DNA of 24,802 nucleotides, taken from positions 1 to 24,802 of the forward strand of contig DATMLF010000063.1 in NCBI GenBank assembly GCA_035570595.1. Direction: 5' to 3'. Positions within the stretch are counted from its first letter, which is position 1; every line of letters starts with the position of its first letter. Source of the stretch: AP-15 sp035570595. GTDB lineage: Bacteria; Pseudomonadota; Alphaproteobacteria; ATCC43930; CGMCC-115725. Made by a program: the position numbers and the translations under genes. The notes under the pieces are model-generated. The model was not told where the DNA came from and did not search any database. It saw nothing but the letters and a program-made list of their open reading frames with translations. Below, piece after piece: positions 1 through 7,807 of the stretch.

Positions 1-644
1 CCAACGAGAAACAACCCGGTCTCCAGCCCGGGCGATCGCCGCGCGCCGCGCCGTTCGGCGACAAACAGCAGCAGGAACAGCAGGATGCCCTCACAGAAGG
101 CTTCGTAAAGCTGGCTCGGGTGGCGCGGCACCGGGCCGCCGTTGGGAAAGATCATCGCCCACGGCACATCGGTCGGCCGGCCGTACAGCTCGCCGTTGAT
201 AAAGTTCGCGATGCGGCCAAAGAACAGGCCGATCGGAACCGCCTCGATGATGACGTCCGAAAATGCCAGAAGGCGAATCCCGCGCATCCGCGTGAACAGA
301 ATGATCGCGAGCGTCACGCCGATGGCACCGCCGTGAAACGACATCCCGCCATGCCAGACGTAGAGCGCCTGGAGCGGATGAGCGAAGTAATAGGACGGGT
401 TGTAGAAGAGGACGTAGCCGATACGCCCGCCGAGCACGACGCCGAGCGTCGCCCAGACTAGAAAGTCGTCGATGTCCAGGCGGCGCACCAGGTGTGGCGG
501 GCGCTCCGCGAGCGCCAGGCAATAGCGCCAGCCGATCACCAGACCGGCAATGTAAGCGAGCGCGTACCAGCGGATCGCGAACGGGCCGAACGCGACCGCA
601 ACCGGATTGAGCGCGGGGAAGGTAATTACAAAAAACGGCGGCAT
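1..644 (-). CDS. lgt: Prolipoprotein diacylglyceryl transferase (3' end cut by window edge)
   Basis: Lgt is an inner-membrane enzyme that moves a diacylglyceryl group from phosphatidylglycerol onto the lipobox cysteine of prolipoproteins, the first step of lipoprotein maturation. I translated 214 codons from ATG at 644; the family is usually about 260-290 residues, so the C-terminus lies beyond base 1. The Lgt signature GRIANFINGELYG is at residues 143-155; its Arg144 and the His104 of MSFHGG correspond to essential E. coli residues Arg143 and His103. Several hydrophobic membrane segments are visible (about 20-38, 63-80, 106-118, 130-146, 186-195). The start is the only ATG that leads straight into the conserved ITFPALNPVA stretch; the upstream ATG at 658 is out of frame. 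The gene follows the VOC gene on the same strand after 132 bases, and a candidate promoter in that gap suggests independent expression. Confidence 0.96.
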   Translation of the reverse strand, partial: MPPFFVITFPALNPVAVAFGPFAIRWYALAYIAGLVIGWRYCLALAERPPHLVRRLDIDDFLVWATLGVVLGGRIGYVLFYNPSYYFAHPLQALYVWHGGMSFHGGAIGVTLAIILFTRMRGIRLLAFSDVIIEAVPIGLFFGRIANFINGELYGRPTDVPWAMIFPNGGPVPRHPSQLYEAFCEGILLFLLLFVAERRGARRSPGLETGLFLV

Positions 645-696
645 CGGCCAGTTGTCATAAGCACCACCGCAGCGGTGAGGCGCCACGGTCGCGTTG

Positions 697-726
697 TTTA
701 TAGGCGAGCAAGCATGGCCCCGCCAA
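697..726 (-). promoter_or_regulatory. Candidate sigma70-type promoter for lgt
   Basis: On the minus strand TTGGCG (721-726) and TATAAA (697-702) are separated by 18 bases, about 50 bases upstream of the lgt start. The good -10 match and the position in the only sizeable gap of this gene cluster support it. No experimental start is visible, so this is a motif-based inference. Confidence 0.4.
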
Positions 727-776
727 CCGACCCATCGGCGACGTCACGGCTCCGGCCCGGGGATGGGGCGCTGGGG

Positions 777-1628
777 TCAGGTCTCGCCGAAGAACAAAAT
801 GGCGCCGTTCGCCTCGCGAGCCGGTACGACGAGGCTGCCGTCCGGCAGCTCGGCGAAGCCGACGTGCTGCGCACCGAGCCAATCCGCGGCGCGTTCGCGC
901 CGGCCGATGCCGAGCTCCAGCGCGACGACCCCCGGCAGCGGAAAATCGCGATCGAGCTCGATCACCGGATGCATCGTCTGAAAATCGTCGGGCGTGCTGA
1001 AGACCAGGCGCTGGCGCCCGGCCCGAATCGAGACGACGGCGTCGGTCGTCGTCACCTGCGCGATCCCAAACAGGCGGTCGTAGGCCGCGAGCAGCGGTGC
1101 GGTGCTCTCGACCAGGATGTGCACCGCCTCGAGCCCGGTTGCGCCGTTCGAGTGATCGAGCCATTCCGGCCGCCGCATCAGCTCGGGCGTCAGGTGGCTG
1201 CACACAAAGCAGTCGAGGCCGGGGGTGTCCTCGGATGGCAGCGACACCAGTTCGAAGCGCGGGAGGGCGGTTCCCTCCGGTAACTCGATCTCCCGCGCGA
1301 GCGGCCGCGGCGCGGCGGGGTTCAGCCCCTGGCGTAGTAGCGCCGTGCGGGCGTCTTGGGCGCTCCCCGCCGGGGCGAGGGCGAGCCCCATCGGCCCTTC
1401 GCGCCATGCGAGGAAATTTCCGAGCCGATGCGTGGACTCGCCGGCATCGACGATCCCTAAGAGCTCGATATAGTCGCTCGGGAACATGACGCAGTAATTG
1501 CCGGTCGGCTGGCCGATATGGCGGCCCCGCGGCGACATGGCGAAGCCGAGCCGTCGCCACGCCGCGGCGGCGGCTTCGAGGTCGCGGACGCCGACGATGA
1601 CGTGGTCGATGCCTGCTATCGCGTCCAT
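777..1628 (-). CDS. VOC-superfamily (glyoxalase/bleomycin-resistance fold) protein
   Basis: This 283-residue protein has a two-module vicinal-oxygen-chelate architecture. The first module (about residues 5-85) opens with IDHVIVGVRDLE, where His9 is the usual first metal ligand and Glu55 of YIELLG a likely partner. A second module begins near GLEAVHILVES (His170, about 166-283). This resembles the 'glyoxalase-like' domain family of enzymes acting on small metabolites with a bound divalent metal. The substrate cannot be told from sequence. The start at ATG 1628 has a good ribosome-binding site (GGGAGG about 7 bases upstream). It begins 28 bases after the mtnA stop, so it is probably the last gene of the petABC-mtnP-mtnA transcript. 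A role connected with MTA salvage is possible but only suggested by position. Confidence 0.85.
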   Translation of the reverse strand: MDAIAGIDHVIVGVRDLEAAAAAWRRLGFAMSPRGRHIGQPTGNYCVMFPSDYIELLGIVDAGESTHRLGNFLAWREGPMGLALAPAGSAQDARTALLRQGLNPAAPRPLAREIELPEGTALPRFELVSLPSEDTPGLDCFVCSHLTPELMRRPEWLDHSNGATGLEAVHILVESTAPLLAAYDRLFGIAQVTTTDAVVSIRAGRQRLVFSTPDDFQTMHPVIELDRDFPLPGVVALELGIGRRERAADWLGAQHVGFAELPDGSLVVPAREANGAILFFGET

Positions 1629-1656
1629 CGCCGCCTCCCGGAATGCGCAGCGTTGT

Positions 1657-2748
1657 TCAGCGGTGCTCCGGAAACAGTTCGAGCAGCCCGGCGCGCGAGG
1701 CTGAACAAATCCCGCGCTCGGTGATCAGCCCGGTGACCAACCGGGCCGGGGTCACGTCGAACGCATAGTTTTCGGCCGGGCTGTCCGCCGGGGTAATTCG
1801 AACCGCGACGCGCTCGCCGTCGTCGGTCCAGCCCTCGACATGGGTCACTTCGCGGCTGTCGCGCTGCTCGATCGGGATTGTGGCACCGTCTTCGATGTCC
1901 CAGTCGATCGTCGACGACGGCAGCGCTGCGTAAAACGGCACGTCGTTGTCGTGCGCCGCCAGCGCCTTCAGGTAGGTGCCGATCTTGTTCGCGACGTCGC
2001 CGCCGGCGGTCGTGCGATCGCTGCCGACGATGCACAGATCGACCAGCCCCTGACGCATCAGATGGCCGCCGGCATTGTCGACGATCACCGTGTGCGCGAT
2101 CCCGTGCTGCCCCAGTTCCCAGGCCGTCAGCCCGGCGCCTTGGTTGCGCGGCCGGGTCTCGTCGACCCAGACATGGACCGGGACGCCGTCCTCGTGGGCG
2201 CGGTAGATCGGCGCCAGCGCGGTGCCCCAGTCGACCGCGGCGAGCCAGCCGGCGTTGCAATGGGTCAGCACCTCGACCGGCCGGCCATCGACTTTGCGCC
2301 GTCGCGCCGCTACGATCAGCGCGGCGCCGTGCTCGCCGATCGCGCGGCTGCTCGCGACGTCCGCCTCGGCGATCGCGCCGGCTCGCTCGAGAGCAGCGGC
2401 CGCGCGGCGCTGGGGCGGTAAATGCCGCAGCGCATCCTCCATCTCGGCGAGCGCCCAGCGCAAGTTGACCGCGGTCGGGCGGGTCGCGGCCAAAACCGCC
2501 ATCGCGCGGTCGAGCGCGCTATCGCCGGCGTGCTCGCGCATCGCCAGCGCCACGCCGTAAGCCGCCGCGACCCCGATCAGCGGCGCGCCGCGCACCTGCA
2601 TCGTGCGGATCGCAGCCGCGGCGTGCTCGAGCGCGGTCAGCCGGCCGATCGCCAGCTCGTGCGGCAGCAGAGTCTGGTCGATGATCTCGACCGTATGCCC
2701 GTCGCGAGCGAGCCAAATCGTCCGCATCGCCCGGCCGTGTACATTCAT
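1657..2748 (-). CDS. mtnA: S-methyl-5-thioribose-1-phosphate isomerase
   Basis: MtnA converts 5-methylthioribose-1-phosphate to 5-methylthioribulose-1-phosphate, the second step after MTA phosphorolysis in methionine salvage. The 363-residue product fits the usual length (about 350). The substrate-binding RGAP motif is at 53-56. The two catalytic residues of the family are present as Cys164 in LTHCNAG and Asp244 in VGSDRT, followed by the hallmark GGDVANKIGTY (249-259). The chosen ATG at 2748 overlaps the mtnP stop as ATGA, indicating translational coupling; ATG at 2727 (Met8) is an alternative. The same reading frame stays open far upstream inside mtnP, but that extension is not homologous to MtnA and is a shadow. 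No mtnK is needed because mtnP directly yields the phosphorylated sugar. Later pathway enzymes (MtnB, C, D or the shunt aldolase) are not in the window. Confidence 0.96.
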   Translation of the reverse strand: MNVHGRAMRTIWLARDGHTVEIIDQTLLPHELAIGRLTALEHAAAAIRTMQVRGAPLIGVAAAYGVALAMREHAGDSALDRAMAVLAATRPTAVNLRWALAEMEDALRHLPPQRRAAAALERAGAIAEADVASSRAIGEHGAALIVAARRRKVDGRPVEVLTHCNAGWLAAVDWGTALAPIYRAHEDGVPVHVWVDETRPRNQGAGLTAWELGQHGIAHTVIVDNAGGHLMRQGLVDLCIVGSDRTTAGGDVANKIGTYLKALAAHDNDVPFYAALPSSTIDWDIEDGATIPIEQRDSREVTHVEGWTDDGERVAVRITPADSPAENYAFDVTPARLVTGLITERGICSASRAGLLELFPEHR

Positions 2749-3626
2749 GACGTCGCCCGCAGCACTCGCCCGGCGACCGCGTCGAGCCGCGCCAGCAACG
2801 CCGGGTCGCGCTTTTCCGGGGCGGTGATCAGCGCGGTGTCGAGCGCCCGTTGGCAGCCCTGCCGGCACGGCCCGGGATGGCGGGAGAGGAGCGGCACGAC
2901 CTGGCGGATCAGCTCCTTGCCGTGCTGCGCATTGGCCGAGAGCACCCCGACAATCATGTCGACCGTGACCGCGCCATGGTCGGGATGCCAGCCGTCGTAG
3001 TCGGTGACCATTGCCACCGTGGCGTAGCAGATTTCGGCCTCGCGTGCGAGCTTGGCCTCGGGCATGTTGGTCATCCCGATCACGTCGCAACCCCACGCGC
3101 GATAAAGCCGGCTTTCGGCCACGGTCGAAAATTGCGGACCCTCCATGACGAGGTACGTACTGCCGCGTTTCACCGGCAAGCCGAGCGCTGTCGCGGCCTC
3201 GTTCAGCGCGTCGCCGAGCCGGCCGCAGACCGGATGCGCCATCGACACATGGGCGACGCAACCGGTGCCGAAAAAACTCTTCTGTCGAGCAAAAGTCCGA
3301 TCGATAAATTGGTCGGCGATCACAAAATCGCCGGGCGCCAGGTCTTCGCGCAGGCTGCCCACCGCGGAGAGCGAAACGATGTCGGTGACGCCGCAGCGTT
3401 TCAGCGCATCGATATTGGCGCGGAAATTGATCTCCGACGGCGGCAGGAAATGGCCGCGCCCGTGCCGCGGCACGAAGACGACCTTTTGGCCGCCGATGCT
3501 TCCAAAGCAGAATTCGTCGGAGGTCTCGCCAAACGGGCTCTCGACCCGCCGCCAGGCGACCTCGGTCAGGCCCTCGATCTCGTAAAGACCGCTTCCCCCG
3601 ATGATGCCGATGACGGGGTCGCTCAT
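2745..3626 (-). CDS. mtnP: S-methyl-5'-thioadenosine phosphorylase
   Basis: MtnP cleaves 5'-methylthioadenosine with phosphate to adenine and methylthioribose-1-phosphate, recycling the by-product of polyamine or homoserine-lactone synthesis. The 293-residue protein is a trimeric-type purine nucleoside phosphorylase relative. The phosphate-site GGSGLY is at 10-15, PRHGRGH at 53-59, and EGPQFSTVAESRLYR at 162-176. The TDYDGWH motif (208-214) carries the two Asp residues (209, 211) that select 6-aminopurines, which argues for MTA rather than inosine/guanosine as substrate. ATG 3626 follows the petC stop by 7 bases, and the 3' end overlaps mtnA by 4 bases. Its continuous packing behind the bc1 genes is the odd feature: salvage genes are not functionally linked to respiration in an obvious way. 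Confidence 0.95.
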   Translation of the reverse strand: MSDPVIGIIGGSGLYEIEGLTEVAWRRVESPFGETSDEFCFGSIGGQKVVFVPRHGRGHFLPPSEINFRANIDALKRCGVTDIVSLSAVGSLREDLAPGDFVIADQFIDRTFARQKSFFGTGCVAHVSMAHPVCGRLGDALNEAATALGLPVKRGSTYLVMEGPQFSTVAESRLYRAWGCDVIGMTNMPEAKLAREAEICYATVAMVTDYDGWHPDHGAVTVDMIVGVLSANAQHGKELIRQVVPLLSRHPGPCRQGCQRALDTALITAPEKRDPALLARLDAVAGRVLRATS

Positions 3627-3633
3627 CGGCCGC

Positions 3634-4419
3634 TCAGTGGGCGGACGACCAGATCTTGCGCTTGGCCGCGTAGAAGATGCCGACGCCGACGATCAGGAAC
3701 AGAAATACCCGCGCGCCGACGCGGTGCCGCGTATCGAGGTTGGGCTCGGAGGCCCAGTTGAGGAAGGTGGCGACATCGTGCGCCATCTGCGGCACCGTCG
3801 ATTTGGTGCCGTCGGCGAAGGTCACCGCACCGTCGCTGAGCGGCGGCGGCATCGAAATTTGATGGCCGGGGAAATACTCGTTGTAATACTTGCCCGGCGC
3901 GAGCGAAAAGCCGGCCGGGGGCGGATTCTTGAACCCGTTCATCAACGCGTAGACGTAGTCGGGGCCGCCGTCGCGGGCCTTGACGATCATCGACAAATCG
4001 GGCGGCAATGCCCCGCCATTGGCCGCCCGCGCCGCCTCGTCGTTGGGGAACGGACCGGGGATCGGGTCGGACGGGCGGCCGGGCCGCTGATACATCTGCC
4101 CCTGGTCGTTCGGGCCGTCGGTGACCTGGTAGCTGACGGCGATCGCCTTGACCTGGTCGGGCGTGTACCCAAGGGCCTCGAGATCGCGGAAATACAGGTG
4201 CTTGACCGGATGACAGGCCGAGCAGATCTGCTTGTACACCTGGAAGCCGCGCTGCAGCGCCGCCTTGTCGTAGGTCCCGAAGACGCCGTCGAACGACCAC
4301 TCCTGATGCGGCAGCGGCGGCGTCTCCTGAGCGTGAGAGGGCACGGCCGCGGCGCACAGCAGCAAGCAGGCCAGGCCGGCGGCCGCAAGCAGCACTCTCG
4401 ACATCGGGACCAAGGTCAT
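3634..4419 (-). CDS. petC: Cytochrome c1 subunit of the bc1 complex
   Basis: Cytochrome c1 takes electrons from the Rieske protein and passes them to soluble or membrane cytochrome c on the periplasmic side. The 261-residue precursor has a signal peptide (about 1-30, cleaved near HAQETPP), the covalent haem site CSACH at 66-70, a likely axial Met190 in HQISMPPPL, and a C-terminal membrane anchor (about 234-251) followed by a basic cytoplasmic end. ATG 4419 lies one base after the petB stop; Met6 (ATG 4404) is an alternative start with little effect. It is a stand-alone c1, not fused to cytochrome b as in some rhizobial fbcH genes where a b/c1 precursor is cleaved. Confidence 0.96.
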   Translation of the reverse strand: MTLVPMSRVLLAAAGLACLLLCAAAVPSHAQETPPLPHQEWSFDGVFGTYDKAALQRGFQVYKQICSACHPVKHLYFRDLEALGYTPDQVKAIAVSYQVTDGPNDQGQMYQRPGRPSDPIPGPFPNDEAARAANGGALPPDLSMIVKARDGGPDYVYALMNGFKNPPPAGFSLAPGKYYNEYFPGHQISMPPPLSDGAVTFADGTKSTVPQMAHDVATFLNWASEPNLDTRHRVGARVFLFLIVGVGIFYAAKRKIWSSAH

Positions 4420-4420
4420 C

Positions 4421-5701
4421 TCAGGGTTTTCCCATCGGCGCCGGGGCGCTCGTCAGCCGCGCGCCGCCGCCGAGCACCGCCGCGGCGATGCTGGTCGGCA
4501 ATGGGCGAGGCCGCTCGATCTTGCCGATGACCGGCAACAGGATCAGGAAATGAACGTAGAAGTACAGGGTCGCGATCTGGCCGACGGTCACGACAATCCC
4601 CTGCGGCGGGTTGAACCCGACCCAGCCAAGCGCGAACACGTCGATCACGAGCAGCCAAAACAGCCATTTGTAGATCGGCCGAAACCGCGAGCTGCGCACC
4701 GGCGAGGTGTCGAGCCATGGCACGATCAGCAGCAGGAACAGCGAGCCGAACGAGAAGATGACCCCGAGGAGTTTGGCTGGGATGCCAAAGACCGAGAACG
4801 TGATCGAGCGCAAGATCGCATAGTACGGTAAGAGATACCATTCGGGGACAATGTGGTTGGGGGTCTGCATCGGGTTCGCCGGAATGTAATTGTCCGGATT
4901 GCCGAGAAAGTTGGGTGCATAAAAGATAAAAAACGCATAGATCAGCAGAAACACACAGAGCCCGAACAGGTCCTTGACCGTGTAGTAGGGATGGAACGGC
5001 AGCGAATCCTGCGGGCCTTTGAGGTCGATGCCGAGCGGGTTGTTGGAGCCGAAGCGGTGCAGCGCGATCAGGTGCAGCAGCACGACAAACAGGATCACAA
5101 ACGGCAGCAAATAATGCAGCGCGTAAAAGCGGTGCAGGGTCGGGTCGCCGACGTTGAAGCCGCCCCACAGAAACGTCACGATGCCGTTGCCGATCAGTGG
5201 TATCGCGGAAAACAGGCTGGTAATGACGGTCGCCGCCCAATAGCTCATCTGGCCCCAGGGCAGCACATAGCCCATGAACGCGGTGGCGATCATCAGAATG
5301 AGGATGATCACGCCGAGGATCCAAAGGAGCTCGCGCGGCGCCTTGTAGGAACCGTAGTAAAGCCCGCGGAAAATGTGGATGTAGACGATCGCGAAGAACA
5401 TCGACGCGCCGTTGGCGTGGGCATAGCGGATCAGCCAGCCGTAGTTCACGTCGCGCATGATGCGCTCGACCGAATCGAAGGCGAGCAGCGCGCTCGGCGT
5501 GTATTGCATCGCCAAGAAAATGCCGGTGACGATCATCACCACCAGCATGATCCCGGCGAGCGACCCGAAATTCCACCAATAGCTGAGGTTGCGCGGCGTC
5601 GGATACTCGTAGAGCTCGTGCTCCGCCATCGCGATGAACGGCAGCCGGTAGTCGATCCAGCGGATAATCCGGGTTCCCGCGCCCGGGCGGTCGTCGGCCA
5701 T
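4421..5701 (-). CDS. petB: Cytochrome b subunit of the bc1 complex
   Basis: Cytochrome b is the membrane core of ubiquinol:cytochrome c oxidoreductase, carrying haems bL and bH and both quinone sites. The 426-residue product matches the proteobacterial full-length form (b6 and subunit IV parts fused). Haem ligands are His95/His109 and His196/His210, each pair 14 residues apart as expected. The Qo-site PEWY motif is at 286-289. About eight hydrophobic helices can be seen. The C-terminal tail (about 395-426) is Ala/Pro-rich and variable. It sits between petA (9-base gap) and petC (1-base gap), a standard petABC operon giving stoichiometric subunits. Confidence 0.97.
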   Translation of the reverse strand: MADDRPGAGTRIIRWIDYRLPFIAMAEHELYEYPTPRNLSYWWNFGSLAGIMLVVMIVTGIFLAMQYTPSALLAFDSVERIMRDVNYGWLIRYAHANGASMFFAIVYIHIFRGLYYGSYKAPRELLWILGVIILILMIATAFMGYVLPWGQMSYWAATVITSLFSAIPLIGNGIVTFLWGGFNVGDPTLHRFYALHYLLPFVILFVVLLHLIALHRFGSNNPLGIDLKGPQDSLPFHPYYTVKDLFGLCVFLLIYAFFIFYAPNFLGNPDNYIPANPMQTPNHIVPEWYLLPYYAILRSITFSVFGIPAKLLGVIFSFGSLFLLLIVPWLDTSPVRSSRFRPIYKWLFWLLVIDVFALGWVGFNPPQGIVVTVGQIATLYFYVHFLILLPVIGKIERPRPLPTSIAAAVLGGGARLTSAPAPMGKP

Positions 5702-5710
5702 GATGCTCTC

Positions 5711-6265
5711 CTAGCCGATCTTGATCGTGATGTTGCCGGTGAAGTCGTAGGGCGGCACGGCGAGGTTCAGCGGCGCCGGGCCTTGGCGGATGCGCCCGGA
5801 CCTGTCGTACATCGACCCGTGGCACGGGCAGAACCAGCCGCCGTAGAGGCCGCGGTCGTCGCCGGTCTTCTGTCCAAGCGGGATGCAGCCCAAATGCGTG
5901 CAGACCCCGACGACGACCAGCCACTCCGCTTTCTTGACGCGTTCCGCATCGGCTTGCGGGTCGCGCAACTGAGCCAGGTCGACGCCTCGCGCGGTGTTGA
6001 TCTCGGCGGGCGTGCGGTGGTCGATGAAAACGGGCTTGCCGCGCCAAGCGACGGTCAGCCGTTGACCCGCGGCGACGGGTCCGAGGTCGACCTCGGTGGT
6101 CGAGGCCGCCAGGGTGTCGCGCGCCGGGTTCATCGTGTCGACAAAGGGCCACACCGTAGCGCCGAGCGCCACGGCACCCAGCGCCCCCGCCGTCAAAATC
6201 AAAAAGTCGCGGCGGGTGTCGGCGGAAAGCGCATGACTAATGTTCTCGTGCGCCAGATCGGCCAT
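5711..6265 (-). CDS. petA: Rieske iron-sulfur subunit of the bc1 complex
   Basis: The Rieske protein oxidises ubiquinol at the Qo site and transfers the electron to cytochrome c1. The 184-residue protein begins with a twin-arginine-type signal anchor (TRRDFLILTAGALG at 17-30) that stays as the single membrane helix. The 2Fe-2S cluster boxes are CTHLGC (122-127; ligands Cys122 and His124) and CPCHGS (146-151; ligands Cys146 and His149), with Cys127 and Cys148 forming the usual disulfide. It is the first gene of petABC and is divergent from trmL, so the operon promoter should lie within 6266-6439; I could not identify a convincing -35/-10 pair there. Confidence 0.97.
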   Translation of the reverse strand: MADLAHENISHALSADTRRDFLILTAGALGAVALGATVWPFVDTMNPARDTLAASTTEVDLGPVAAGQRLTVAWRGKPVFIDHRTPAEINTARGVDLAQLRDPQADAERVKKAEWLVVVGVCTHLGCIPLGQKTGDDRGLYGGWFCPCHGSMYDRSGRIRQGPAPLNLAVPPYDFTGNITIKIG

Positions 6266-6439
6266 TCAATCCCCTCGAAAACTGCGTGCAGTCCGGTTGC
6301 CGCCCGCGACCCCGCGGCGAAGCTATACCGTTGAAGACGCTGAACTATGCGACAGACTGCCGCAGAATTGAGGGGCCGGCCGCCGGCGGATCGGGTATGT
6401 ATAGCCGGCTCAACCACGTTTGAGAACCGAGGGTTTTGC

Positions 6440-6898
6440 TTGCGCCTGGCTTTGTACGAGCCCGACATCCCGCAAAACACCGGGGCATTGCTGCGGCTCG
6501 CGGCGTGCTTCGGAACGGCGATCGACTTGATCGAGCCGTGCGGTTTTTTGCTCGACGACCGCCGTTTCAAGCGCGCCGTGCTCGACTACGCGGCCCATTG
6601 CCGCGTCACCCGGCACGGCTCGTGGGAGCGCTTCCTGGCCGCGCGCGACCCCCGATCGCGGCTGGTGCTGATGACGACCTCGGGTGCCACACCGCTGCAC
6701 GGATTCGCGTTCAGCGCCGGCGACACGATCCTGCTCGGCCGGGAGAGCGCCGGGGTTCCGCCGGGCGTGCACGCCGCCGCCGACGCGCGCGTCGTGATCC
6801 CGTTGCAACCGCCCGCACGATCGCTCAACGTCGCTGTCGCCGGGGCGATCGCGCTCGCCGAGGCATTGCGGCAGACCGGACTGTTCCCTCGGCCATGA
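6440..6898 (+). CDS. trmL: tRNA (cytidine/uridine-2'-O-)-methyltransferase TrmL, TTG start
   Basis: TrmL is a small SPOUT-class enzyme that 2'-O-methylates the wobble nucleotide (position 34) of leucine tRNAs using S-adenosylmethionine. The 152-residue product starts with the conserved family N-terminus RLALYEPDIPQNTGALLRLA, which places the initiation codon at TTG 6440, preceded by CGAGGG about 6 bases upstream. An in-frame ATG at 6347 would add 31 residues with no resemblance to the family. The C-terminal knot shows LLGRESAGVP, then ARVVIPLQPPARSLNVAVAG, where the SLN segment is typical of the SAM-binding loop. The stop overlaps the hemF start (ATGA). A tRNA-Leu gene is present elsewhere in the window, though its CAG anticodon is not the main E. 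coli target. Confidence 0.92.
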   Translation: MRLALYEPDIPQNTGALLRLAACFGTAIDLIEPCGFLLDDRRFKRAVLDYAAHCRVTRHGSWERFLAARDPRSRLVLMTTSGATPLHGFAFSAGDTILLGRESAGVPPGVHAAADARVVIPLQPPARSLNVAVAGAIALAEALRQTGLFPRP

Positions 6899-7764
6899 GC
6901 ATCGCACCCGATTTTCCGCCGAACCCGGAGCGCTCTCGGCGCGCCACGGCCTGGTTTGCCGAATTGCGAGACCGCATCTGCGCCGAATTCGAGGCGATCG
7001 AGGACGAATTCGTCGCCGGGCGCCCGCAACAGGCCGCCGCCGGCCGGTTCGAGCGCACGCCGTGGCAGCGCAGCGGCGGGGGCGGCGGCGAAATGTCGGT
7101 TATGCGCGGGCAGGTGTTCGAAAAGGTCGGGGTCAACATCTCGACCGTCTCTGGCGAATTCTCGGCCGAGTTCCGCGGCGACATCCCAGGTGCCGCGGAC
7201 GACCCGCGCTTTTGGGCGGGCGGGATCTCGCTCGTCGCCCACATGCGCTCGCCCCTGGTGCCCGCAGTGCACATGAACACCCGGCACATCGCGACCGGCA
7301 AGGCGTGGTTTGGCGGCGGCTCGGACCTGACGCCGATGTACTCTGACCCCGAGGCGGAAGCCGCGTTTCACGCCGCCCTCGGCGCCGCCTGCGACGCCTA
7401 CGACCCCACGTCCCATGCGCGGTTCAAGGCATGGTGCGACGAGTATTTCTTTCTCGCGCACCGCAACGAGGCGCGCGGCGCCGGCGGGATTTTTTTCGAC
7501 TATCTCGACAGCGGCGACTGGGAGCGCGACTTCGCGTTCGTGCGCGGGGTCGGCCAAGCATTCCTCGGCGTTTACCCGGCGATCGTGCGGCCCCGCATGG
7601 GCCTGCCGTGGACCGACGAGCAGCGCCGCCACCAGCTTGTCCGCCGCGGCCGTTACGTCGAGTTCAACCTACTCTACGACCGCGGCACCCGTTTCGGGCT
7701 GAAGACCGGTGGCAACGTCGAGGCGATCCTGATGTCGCTGCCGCCTGAGGCCGCGTGGCCCTGA
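6895..7764 (+). CDS. hemF: Oxygen-dependent coproporphyrinogen III oxidase
   Basis: HemF oxidatively decarboxylates two propionate groups of coproporphyrinogen III to give protoporphyrinogen IX in haem synthesis, using molecular oxygen. The 289-residue length is typical. Recognisable family blocks are the Gly-rich RSGGGGGEMSVMRG (59-72), VHMNTRHIA (125-133), AWFGGGSDLTPMY (137-149) and the signature region WCDEYFFLAHRNEARGAGG (180-198) followed by IFFDYL. ATG 6895 overlaps the trmL stop by four bases, so the two are translationally coupled. The presence of the oxygen-requiring enzyme together with bc1 points to an aerobic or microaerobic life style; whether the anaerobic HemN also exists is not visible here. 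Confidence 0.97.
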   Translation: MSIAPDFPPNPERSRRATAWFAELRDRICAEFEAIEDEFVAGRPQQAAAGRFERTPWQRSGGGGGEMSVMRGQVFEKVGVNISTVSGEFSAEFRGDIPGAADDPRFWAGGISLVAHMRSPLVPAVHMNTRHIATGKAWFGGGSDLTPMYSDPEAEAAFHAALGAACDAYDPTSHARFKAWCDEYFFLAHRNEARGAGGIFFDYLDSGDWERDFAFVRGVGQAFLGVYPAIVRPRMGLPWTDEQRRHQLVRRGRYVEFNLLYDRGTRFGLKTGGNVEAILMSLPPEAAWP

Positions 7765-7807
7765 CGGCGGAACAGGCGGCGGCCGCGGGGCGTTGGCGGG
7801 TTCGACG

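Noticed and set aside
2749..3261. In-frame upstream extension of mtnA
   Set aside because: It lies within mtnP in another frame and is Arg-rich; the ATGA overlap and family alignment place the start at 2748.
4853..6334. 493-codon plus-strand frame opposite petA and petB
   Set aside because: Antisense to two unmistakable bc1 genes; the translated product has no recognisable motif.
6266..6439. Divergent petA/trmL control region
   Set aside because: Several TATA-like strings (for example TATACC and TATGTA) are present, but none has a -35 at 16-18 bases on either strand, so I list no promoter.
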